In this document: positions 41,841 to 49,409 of the stretch, one piece after another | How the letters are laid out: each line of letters starts with the position of its first letter | Position numbering within the stretch: the stretch's first letter is position 1 | NCBI GenBank assembly: GCA_963745175.1 | Contig: CAVUWK010000007.1 | Span: 248,001 to 312,000 of the forward strand | Source: Bog-473 sp963745175 | GTDB lineage: Bacteria > Actinomycetota > Acidimicrobiia > Acidimicrobiales > RAAP-2 | Length of the DNA: 64,000 nucleotides | Direction of reading: 5' to 3' | Translations under genes and position numbers: made by a program | The notes under the pieces: generated by a model | What the model was told of the DNA's origin: nothing | The model's input: only the letters and a program-made list of their open reading frames with translations | Databases searched by the model: none

Positions 41841-44267
41841 TCAGGCCCGGCGCAGAGGGGTGGCCGTGAGCAGCAGGTTCTTCTTCCCGACCGAGTCGAA
41901 GTGCACGGTGGCCTGGGCCCGTGACCCCTCCCCCTTGGCGCTGATCACGACGCCGCGGCCCCAGTGGTCGTGGACCACCTCGTCACCAGCGACCAGCCCG
42001 AGGTCCTCGGCACCGGTGCTGCCCCGGGTACCGCCCGACCCGGTCCCGCCGGAACGGGCCGCACGCGAGGCGGTCGCCAGCGGGACGGCCGGCGAGAAGG
42101 TCGCCCCCGGCAGGTGCTCCTCGCCCGAGAGCGAGTCGTAGCCCGAGCCACGGCGGGGTGAGCCGAGCCCGACGTCCTCGACCAGGTGCGACGGCACCTC
42201 GGTGACGAAGCGGCTCGGCATGGCCGGCTGGGTGCGGCCCCACGTCGTGCGCGACCAGGCGTGCGAGATGGCGAGGTGCTGACGGGCCCGGGTGATGCCG
42301 ACATAGAAGAGGCGACGCTCCTCCTCCAGCTCGCTGGGCTCGGCCAGCGAGCGGAAGTGGGGAAAGATCCCCTCCTCGAGCCCCACCACGAAGACCGCCG
42401 GGTACTCGAGGCCCTTGGCGGTGTGGAGCGTCATCAGCGAAACACGGGTGCCGTCACTCTCGAGCTCGTCGGAGTCCGCCACCAGGGCCACCGTTTCCAG
42501 GAAGCCGATGACGTCGTCGAAGTCGGCCGCCTGGCTGGCCAGCTCGGCCAGGTTCTCGATCCGCCCGTCGGCCTCGTGCGTGTGCTCGGCCACCAGCTCC
42601 GCCAGGTAGCCCGTGCGCTCGGCCACCAGCTGCACGAAGTCGGCGGGATTCACCGTCTGCACCAAGGGGCGCAGCTCGCCCAGGATCTTTGAGAGCTGCT
42701 CGGCCCCCTTCAGCGCCTTGCCGGTGAGGCCCGCCTCCTCGGCCCGGTCGATGGCCTCGCTGAAGGGGGCGTGCGCCACCTGGGCCCAGGCGGCCAGACG
42801 CGCCACCGACGTGTCCCCGATGCCACGCTTGGGGACGTTGACGATGCGTCGGGCCGACACCTCGTCGTCGGGATTGGCCAGGACCCGCACGAAGGCCAGG
42901 ATGTCCTTGATCTCCCGCCGGTCGTAGAACTTCGCCCCGCCCACCACCTTGTAGGGGATGCCGCTGAACTTCATGGACGTCTCGAGCGGCAGGCTCTGTG
43001 CGTTGGTGCGGTAGAACACGGCGCAGTCGCCCCACGTCAATCCCTCCGACGCGTGCAGGCGCAGGATCTCGCTGGAGACCCAGGCCGCCTCGTCGCGCTC
43101 GTCTTCAGCCCGGTAACGCGTGACCGGGTCACCCGTGTCGCCGACGGTGAAGAGCTCCTTGGGCTGGCGGCCGAGGTTGTTGGCGATGACCGCGTTGGCC
43201 GCATCGAGGATCGTCTGGGTCGAGCGGAAGTTCTGCTCCAACATGATGGTGGTCACGTTGGGGAAGGCGCGCTCGAACTCCAAGATGTTGCGGATGTCGG
43301 CGCCGCGCCAGCGATAGACCGACTGGTCGGAGTCTCCGACGACGCAGACGTTGCCGTGCGCCTCACCCAACAGCTTGACGATCTCGTTCTGGGCGTGGTT
43401 GGTGTCCTGGAACTCGTCGACGAGGATGTGCCGGAACCGCTCCTGGTAGGTGGCACGCACATCGTCGTACGCCTGCAGCAGGTTGGCCGTCACCATGAGC
43501 AGGTCGTCGAAGTCCAGCGCGTTCGACGCCAGCAACCGGCCCTGATATTCGGCGTAGACGTCGGCAATGCGCTTGCGGAAGGGGTCCGGCCCGCTCCTGG
43601 CGTCCTCGCGGAACGTCTCGAAGTCCACCAGCTCCGACTTGGCCTGGCTGATGACCCCCTGCACTGCCCGCGAGGGCAACCGCTTCTGGTCGAACCCGAG
43701 CTCCGCGGTGATCATCTCGACGAGCCGGCGCGAGTCGGTGTCGTCGTACACGGTGAAGGCCGAGCGGTACCCGAGCCGGTCGGCGCTGGAGCGCAGGATG
43801 CGCAGGCAGGCGGAGTGGAAGGTGGACACCCACATCTTCTCGGCCGGCGGGCCGACCAGATCGGCCACGCGGGTGCGCATCTCCTCGGCCGCCTTGTTGG
43901 TGAAGGTGATGGCCAAGATGCCCCAGGAGGGCGCGTCACCGGTGGCGAGCAGATGGGCGATACGGCGGGTCAGCACGCGCGTCTTGCCCGAGCCGGCCCC
44001 GGCGATGATCAGGAGAGGGCCGCCCCGGTGCTCCACCGCGGCCCGCTGCGGCAGGGTGAGGTCGTCGACCAGGGCGGCGGGCCGTCCCGCGAAGGCGCCG
44101 GTCGAGGTGGCGGTGCGCCGGCGCCGGCGCCGGCCGTCGTCGGCACCCTCTGCGGTGGTGTCGGGCGGCACGTTCTCCTCGGCAACTGCTGCGGCGTCCG
44201 CGCCCACACCCTCGTCGGAGATGTCGAACAGGCGTGCGTGCTCGCCGCTCTCCGGCGTCACGGTCAC
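41841..44267 (-). CDS. pcrA: ATP-dependent DNA helicase PcrA/UvrD
   Basis: 808 residues from the GTG at 44267, which overlaps the guaA stop (GTGA). Superfamily 1A motifs in order: Q motif LTLPQRAAVEH, Walker A GAGSGKTR, FTNKAAEEMRTRV, Walker B VDEFQDTN, motif III GDSDQSVYRWRGAD, motif V TLHTAKGLEYPAVFVVG and motif VI LFYVGITRAR. The C-terminal Tudor-like segment (GDEVVHDHWGRGVVI) matches the RNA-polymerase-binding domain of PcrA. Acts in repair and in removing stalled polymerase. Confidence 0.95.
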   Translation of the reverse strand: MTVTPESGEHARLFDISDEGVGADAAAVAEENVPPDTTAEGADDGRRRRRRTATSTGAFAGRPAALVDDLTLPQRAAVEHRGGPLLIIAGAGSGKTRVLTRRIAHLLATGDAPSWGILAITFTNKAAEEMRTRVADLVGPPAEKMWVSTFHSACLRILRSSADRLGYRSAFTVYDDTDSRRLVEMITAELGFDQKRLPSRAVQGVISQAKSELVDFETFREDARSGPDPFRKRIADVYAEYQGRLLASNALDFDDLLMVTANLLQAYDDVRATYQERFRHILVDEFQDTNHAQNEIVKLLGEAHGNVCVVGDSDQSVYRWRGADIRNILEFERAFPNVTTIMLEQNFRSTQTILDAANAVIANNLGRQPKELFTVGDTGDPVTRYRAEDERDEAAWVSSEILRLHASEGLTWGDCAVFYRTNAQSLPLETSMKFSGIPYKVVGGAKFYDRREIKDILAFVRVLANPDDEVSARRIVNVPKRGIGDTSVARLAAWAQVAHAPFSEAIDRAEEAGLTGKALKGAEQLSKILGELRPLVQTVNPADFVQLVAERTGYLAELVAEHTHEADGRIENLAELASQAADFDDVIGFLETVALVADSDELESDGTRVSLMTLHTAKGLEYPAVFVVGLEEGIFPHFRSLAEPSELEEERRLFYVGITRARQHLAISHAWSRTTWGRTQPAMPSRFVTEVPSHLVEDVGLGSPRRGSGYDSLSGEEHLPGATFSPAVPLATASRAARSGGTGSGGTRGSTGAEDLGLVAGDEVVHDHWGRGVVISAKGEGSRAQATVHFDSVGKKNLLLTATPLRRA

Positions 44268-45853
44268 TCCCACTCGATGGTGCCGGGCGGCTTCGACGTC
44301 ACGTCGAGCGCCACCCGGTTCACGCCCTCCACTTCGTTGATGATGCGGGAGGCGATCCGCTCGACGAGGTCGTAGGGCAGCCGGGCCCAGTCGGCCGTCA
44401 TGGCGTCGTCGCTCGTGACGGCACGGATGACGACCGGATAGGCATAGGTGCGTCCGTCGCCCATCACACCCACCGTGCGGACCGCGGGAAGGACGGCGAA
44501 GCTCTGCCACAGCTCGCGATACAGACCGGCCCGGCGGATCTCCTCGACGACGACCGCGTCGGCGTTGCGGAGGATCTCGGCCCGCTCGGGAGTCACCTCA
44601 CCGATGATGCGCACGCCCAGTCCCGGCCCGGGGAAGGGCTGACGCCACACGATCTCGTGCGGCAGGCCGAGCTCCTCGCCGACGGCGCGCACCTCGTCCT
44701 TGAACAGCAGGCGCAGCGGCTCGACCAGATCGAAGGCGAGATCGTCGGGGAGGCCTCCGACGTTGTGGTGCGACTTGATGTTGGCCGCGGTGTCGCTGCC
44801 CGACTCGATGACGTCGGGGTAGAGCGTTCCCTGCACCAGAAAGCGCGGACCCTCACCGGTGCCGGTCGCACTGATGCCGCCGGCTGCACCGCCTTCGTCC
44901 GAGCCGGCGCCGAGGTCCCGCGCCACCTCCTCGAAGATCCGGATGAACAGCTCGCCGATGATCTTGCGCTTGCGCTCCGGATCCGTGACTCCGGCCAGTG
45001 CGGCGAAGTAGCGGTCGGCCGCCTTCACGTGCACCAGGTCCATTTTGAATTGGCGCCGGAAGGTGTCCTCGACCTGATCGGCCTCGCCCGAGCGCATCAG
45101 ACCCGTGTCGACGAAGACGCATGTCAACTGGTCGCCCACCGCCTTGTGCACCAGCGCCGCCGCCACGGCGGAGTCCACGCCGCCGCTCAGCGCGCACAGC
45201 ACGCGGTTCGAACCCACCTGGGCCTGCACCGCCGCCACCTGCTGCTCGATGATGGACACGTGGGTCCAGCCCGGCAGGCAGCCGCACACGTCGATGAGGA
45301 AGTGGTCGAAGACCTCGCCGCCCCTGTCGGTGTGCACGACCTCGGGATGGAATTGCAGCCCGAAGAGACGGCGGTCGGAGTCGTGCATCGCCGCCACCGG
45401 CGCGCCGGCGCTCGTGGCGCTGGGCGTGAAGCCGTCCGGCACCGCCGTGATGGCATCGCCGTGGCTCATCCACACGCTCGACGTGGCCGGCCAGTCGGGG
45501 CAGAGGGGTGAGGCGCCGGTCTGCTTCAGCTCCGTGCGCCCGTACTCGCCCTGACCGGTGCGCGACACGGTGCCGCCGAGCTGCAGTGCCATGAGCTGCG
45601 CGCCGTAACAGAGCCCGAGGATGGGGATCCCCAGCTCGTAGACGCCGGTGTCGATGGACGGTGCCGGTGACTCGTACACCGACTTGGGCCCGCCGCTGAA
45701 GATGATGCCCTTGGGGGCGCGGGCCTTGATCTCGGCGACGGAGATCGTCGGCGAGACGATCTCGGAATAGACGTGTGCCTCGCGAACCCGGCGGGCGATC
45801 AGGCGGGCGTACTGCGCGCCGAAGTCGACGACGAGGATCGTGTCAGTCGTCAC
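44264..45853 (-). CDS. guaA: GMP synthase (glutamine-hydrolysing)
   Basis: 529 residues. Class I amidotransferase domain with nucleophile in LGLCYGAQLMA and His/Glu in LQFHPEVVHT. The ATP pyrophosphatase P-loop is ALSGGVDSAVAAAL, and the C-terminal dimerisation domain ends KPPGTIEWE. It converts XMP to GMP. An insertion around residues 320-345 (Gly/Glu-rich) is unusual. 19 bp after guaB3. Confidence 0.96.
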   Translation of the reverse strand: MTTDTILVVDFGAQYARLIARRVREAHVYSEIVSPTISVAEIKARAPKGIIFSGGPKSVYESPAPSIDTGVYELGIPILGLCYGAQLMALQLGGTVSRTGQGEYGRTELKQTGASPLCPDWPATSSVWMSHGDAITAVPDGFTPSATSAGAPVAAMHDSDRRLFGLQFHPEVVHTDRGGEVFDHFLIDVCGCLPGWTHVSIIEQQVAAVQAQVGSNRVLCALSGGVDSAVAAALVHKAVGDQLTCVFVDTGLMRSGEADQVEDTFRRQFKMDLVHVKAADRYFAALAGVTDPERKRKIIGELFIRIFEEVARDLGAGSDEGGAAGGISATGTGEGPRFLVQGTLYPDVIESGSDTAANIKSHHNVGGLPDDLAFDLVEPLRLLFKDEVRAVGEELGLPHEIVWRQPFPGPGLGVRIIGEVTPERAEILRNADAVVVEEIRRAGLYRELWQSFAVLPAVRTVGVMGDGRTYAYPVVIRAVTSDDAMTADWARLPYDLVERIASRIINEVEGVNRVALDVTSKPPGTIEWE

Positions 45854-45872
45854 CGACTCGTGCTCATCGGCG

Positions 45873-47036
45873 TCAGTGGCCCATCCCCACGCCTTGGGAC
45901 CGCTGGAAGAACTTCCCTTCGGTCTGCAACGACGGGGCGACCATGACCTCGGCCTTCTGGAACTCCTTGACCGTTTCGTAGCCGCACGTCGCCATCGCCG
46001 TCTTGAGCGCGCCGAACAGGTTCATGCGGCCATCGTTCTCGTGGGCGGGGCCGAGCAGGATCTCGCGCAGGCTGCCGCGCACCGAGGTGCGGACCCGGGC
46101 GCCGCGCGGCAGCGTCGGGTGGAAGGTGGCCATGCCCCAGTGGAAGCCGCGGGCCGGCGCCTCGACAGCCGACGAGAGGGGCGAACCGAGCATCACGGCG
46201 TCGGCGCCGCAGGCGATGGCCTTGGCGATGTCGCCGCCCTTCGACATCCCGCCGTCGGCGATCACGTGTACGTACACGCCGGTCTCGTCGAGGTGGCGCA
46301 TGCGGGCGCCGGCCACGTCGGCGATGGCCGTGGCCTGGGGGACACCCAGCCCGAGGACACCGCGGGTGGTGCAGGCGTTGCCAGGCCCGACGCCCACGAG
46401 CACGCCGACCGCTCCCGTGCGCATCAGGTGCAGGCCGGCCTGGTACGAGGCGCACCCGCCGACGATCACCGGGATGTCGAACTCACGGATGAACCGCTTG
46501 AGGTTGAGCGGCTCGGACGTCTTCGACACGTGCTCGGCTGACACCACCGTGCCCTGGATGACCAGGATGTCGAGCTCGGCGGCCAGGCAGGCCTGGGCGA
46601 GCGACTCGGTGCGCTGGGGGGTCACCGAGGCGGCGGTCGTGATGCCGGCCTCCTTCATTTGCCTGATTCGGGCCGTGACCAGCTCGGGGATGATCGGCTC
46701 CTGGTACATCTGCTGCATGCGCGACGTTGCCTTGTCGTCGTCGAGCTCGCGGATCTCGTCGAAGAGCGCCGTGGGGTCCTCGTAGCGGGTCCACAGACCC
46801 TCGAGGTTCAGGACGCCCAGGCCGCCGAGCTTCCCCAGCTCGATCGCGGTGGTCGGGCTCATCACCCCGTCCATCGCTGCGCCGAGCACGGGCAGGTCGA
46901 AGCGGTAGGCGTCGATCTCCCACGAGATGTCGACGTCCTCGGGGTCCCGGGTCCGCCTGCTCGGGACGATGGCGATGTCGTCGAACCCGTAGGCCTGGCG
47001 CCCCGACTTGAAGATGCCGATCTCGATCTCAGCCAA
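45873..47036 (-). CDS. guaB3: GuaB3-type IMP dehydrogenase family protein
   Basis: 387 residues from the TTG at 47036, supported by GGAGGG 8 bases upstream. IMPDH TIM barrel without CBS domains: VLGAAMDGVMS at the N-terminal half, VGVGPGNACTTRGVLG holding the loop Cys, and VIADGGMSKGGDIAKAIACGADAVMLGSPL for phosphate binding. The barrel ends with PRGARVRTSVRG. This matches the actinobacterial GuaB3 paralogue, whose own activity is debated; classical GuaB2 is not in view. First gene of the guaB3-guaA-pcrA unit. Confidence 0.88.
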   Translation of the reverse strand: MAEIEIGIFKSGRQAYGFDDIAIVPSRRTRDPEDVDISWEIDAYRFDLPVLGAAMDGVMSPTTAIELGKLGGLGVLNLEGLWTRYEDPTALFDEIRELDDDKATSRMQQMYQEPIIPELVTARIRQMKEAGITTAASVTPQRTESLAQACLAAELDILVIQGTVVSAEHVSKTSEPLNLKRFIREFDIPVIVGGCASYQAGLHLMRTGAVGVLVGVGPGNACTTRGVLGLGVPQATAIADVAGARMRHLDETGVYVHVIADGGMSKGGDIAKAIACGADAVMLGSPLSSAVEAPARGFHWGMATFHPTLPRGARVRTSVRGSLREILLGPAHENDGRMNLFGALKTAMATCGYETVKEFQKAEVMVAPSLQTEGKFFQRSQGVGMGH

Positions 47037-47256
47037 TGTGCTCGCCCTCCGGCATTCGTGGGGCCGGTACGGCTCACGAACCACACCGGCATGTCTTCTC
47101 GACATCAATTGCGAACGCCGGGCCGACACGCCGACGATCCTCCACTCTACTCTCCCGTCCCTGCACCTCACGCTCTCCCGACGCACCAGATTGCCGTCCG
47201 CGGGGCGCCGGAGCCGTGACCTGCTGCGCCGCCGCGACCTGAGGCAAGCTGGGCCG

Positions 47257-47916
47257 ATGACCGACCGTGACCCCACCGCCTCCGCCGCCTCCGTGTCCCG
47301 CGGCATGCGCGCCCTGTTGGCGCGCCGCGACGCCGCCCTGGCCGCCGGTGCGACGCCGGTGGGCTGGAAGATCGGTTTCAACACCCCCGCCATCCAGGAG
47401 CACTTCGGGTTGACCGACGCCGTCGTCGGCTACCTCACCGACGCGGGCGTGTCGCCCGACGGCGCCACCATCGCACTCGCCGGCTGGGGCGCCCCTGCCG
47501 TCGAGGTCGAAGTTGCCATCCGGGTGGGGGCGGACGGAGCGGTGGCGGGCCTGGCGCCCGCCCTCGAGCTGGTCGACCTCGGCGTCTCCTTCGACGACAT
47601 CGAGCCGGTCCTCGCCGGCAACATCTGCCACCGCGGGGTCGTCTTCGGGGACGAGGTCCCGGGCGTGGACCCGTGGGCCATGGTGGCTTCCGTGACCAGG
47701 GCGGGCGGCGTGGTGGCCGAGGGGCAGATTGTGGAGGACCCGGCAACCACGGTGACGTTCGTCCGGTCGTACCTCGCGGCCCATGGCGCGGCGCTCGAGG
47801 CCGGCGACCGCATCATCGCCGGGTCCGTGGTGGCCCCGGTCGCGGTGGCCCCCGGCGACGAGCTCAGCGTCTCGTTCGGGCCGCTGGGCCACCTGTCGGT
47901 CGGCTTTCGGGACTGA
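47257..47916 (+). CDS. Fumarylacetoacetate hydrolase/2-keto-4-pentenoate hydratase-like protein
   Basis: 219 residues from the ATG at 47257. VGWKIGFNTPAIQEHFGL near the N-terminus, the metal-binding pair in AVEVEVAIRVG, LAGNICHRGVVFGDEVPG in the middle and a C-terminal GDRIIAGSVVAPVAVAPGDELSV are the usual hydratase landmarks. Likely a catabolic hydratase or decarboxylase; the substrate cannot be read. Convergent with the Nudix gene. Confidence 0.8.
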   Translation: MTDRDPTASAASVSRGMRALLARRDAALAAGATPVGWKIGFNTPAIQEHFGLTDAVVGYLTDAGVSPDGATIALAGWGAPAVEVEVAIRVGADGAVAGLAPALELVDLGVSFDDIEPVLAGNICHRGVVFGDEVPGVDPWAMVASVTRAGGVVAEGQIVEDPATTVTFVRSYLAAHGAALEAGDRIIAGSVVAPVAVAPGDELSVSFGPLGHLSVGFRD

Positions 47917-47938
47917 CTGACCCCGACCGACCGGTCAG
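47917..47938. terminator. Short hairpin between convergent genes
   Basis: Arms CTGACC and GGTCAG around a 10-base loop (47917-47938), right after the hydratase stop and overlapping the Nudix stop. No T-run. A weak candidate for bidirectional termination. Confidence 0.3.
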
Positions 47939-48699
47939 ACCCCGGACCGCCCGAGCAGGACGATCGTCATCAGCTCGTAGAGCATCCGCGCCGTCGCTCC
48001 CCAGATCAGCTCGCCCGAGACCTCGAAGAACCGCACCGCGAACGAGTCGTCGTCGGTCCCCGGGATCGTGCGCCCGGCGATCCGCCAGCGCTCTTCGTGG
48101 AAGATGGCCGGGTCGCCCAGCTCGGCGAGCGAGACGTCGAAGACGCGCTCCACCTCCACCGGGCTGACCACCAGGTGGGGCCGCGCGGCCACGGTGGCGA
48201 CCACCGGCACGATCAGCGAGGCCGAGACCATGGTCATGACGGGGTGGATCCAGCCGACCGTTGTCACGCGGGCGGGGTCGAGGCCGACCTCCTCGTTGGC
48301 CTCGCGCAGAGCCGCCTCGGCCGGGCCCTCCCCTGCGTCCAGCCGGCCGCCGGGAAAGCTGACCTCCCCCTTGTGCGTCCGCAGCCCCGACGAGCGCCGG
48401 GTGAGGATGAGCCGGGCCTCGCCCTCCTCCTCGAAGAGCGCGGCGAGGACCCCGGCGTTGATGTCATGCACCGCGGGCGCATTCGTCTCGTTCACCAGCA
48501 TGGCGGGACCGAGCACGCCGTCCGCTCCGATTTCCGCCGGCGCGGGGCCACGCTGGCCGACGGCGTCGAGGGCGTCGAGCACGCGGTCGAGGCCGATCCC
48601 CGTGCGCTCTTCCACCGGCAGGTCAGCCCACGGTGCCGGGGCGCCGGGTTGCCAGGTGGGCGGGCGCGGGATCACCTGTGGTGGCACGGGACGCGGCAT
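47935..48699 (-). CDS. Nudix hydrolase, CoA pyrophosphatase (NudL) type
   Basis: 254 residues. The Nudix box runs at about residues 117-139 with GGRLDAGEG and REANEEVGL. The preceding LILTRRSSGLRTHKGEVSF is the NudL hallmark (the LLTxRSxxLRxHxGxVSFPG pattern). The first 60 residues are Pro-rich and poorly conserved. Likely hydrolyses CoA or its derivatives. Confidence 0.87.
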   Translation of the reverse strand: MPRPVPPQVIPRPPTWQPGAPAPWADLPVEERTGIGLDRVLDALDAVGQRGPAPAEIGADGVLGPAMLVNETNAPAVHDINAGVLAALFEEEGEARLILTRRSSGLRTHKGEVSFPGGRLDAGEGPAEAALREANEEVGLDPARVTTVGWIHPVMTMVSASLIVPVVATVAARPHLVVSPVEVERVFDVSLAELGDPAIFHEERWRIAGRTIPGTDDDSFAVRFFEVSGELIWGATARMLYELMTIVLLGRSGV

Positions 48700-48733
48700 G
48701 TCGTCACGCTACCGGCGCCCCGCCGGGGCTTCC

Positions 48734-49360
48734 TCAGTCGTTCTCCACTGTGTAGTCCCAGTTGCCGACGACATGTTTGTGGTCGGGCGCCCACTGCATC
48801 AGGCCCTCGCCTACCAGTTCGTAGGCGCGGAGTTTGAACGTCAGCGTCTGGCCCGGGTGGAGCACGGGTGCCGGTGGGTGCTCGCCCGGGACCAGTCCCA
48901 CGGGGAACACCGAACCGAGATGGTCGACCGCGTGGAAGTCGGCGACGGAGACGGGCACGGCGGCACTGGCGTCCTTCATCGTCACGGTCCAAGTGCAGGT
49001 GGTAGCGGCGGGCTGGTCGGGGAGGCCCTCTCCCGGGACGATCGGTCCGCTCACGGTGACGGTGACGTGGAATGTGTTCGTCTTCGCCTCAACGGGCAGG
49101 CCTTCGGTCTGCAGTGCGGGTCTCGCCGCTGTGCCGACCAGCGTGGCGTCGACGGTGGGATCGAGCGTCCTCTTCGGGAGGAAGGAAGGGTAGTGAGCGG
49201 TCTTCTGCCCGGGGAGCGCGGACGGGTAGCTCGGCCCACCCCCGCCGCCACAACCCGCGAGGACGAGCGCGCCCAACAACGCGACGACGCACAGCAGGCT
49301 GGGGCCGGGCTTGAATGCCCGGCCCCAGCCGCGATGCTCCCTGCTTACGGAGGAGTCCAT
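48734..49360 (-). CDS. Lipoprotein of unknown function
   Basis: 208 residues. The signal ends in the lipobox LAGC (Cys at about residue 37) after VVALLGALVLAG, then a Gly-rich linker. The mature domain is beta-rich with an Ig-like look (VTVTVSGPIVPGEG, CTWTVTM, HPGQTLTFKLRAYELVG). It ends WDYTVEND. Attached to the outer face of the membrane. No family recognised. Confidence 0.75.
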   Translation of the reverse strand: MDSSVSREHRGWGRAFKPGPSLLCVVALLGALVLAGCGGGGGPSYPSALPGQKTAHYPSFLPKRTLDPTVDATLVGTAARPALQTEGLPVEAKTNTFHVTVTVSGPIVPGEGLPDQPAATTCTWTVTMKDASAAVPVSVADFHAVDHLGSVFPVGLVPGEHPPAPVLHPGQTLTFKLRAYELVGEGLMQWAPDHKHVVGNWDYTVEND

Positions 49361-49409
49361 CGGTTGCCGACGAACCCCCTACCGGTTCGTCCCCTGTGCG
49401 CCGGGCACT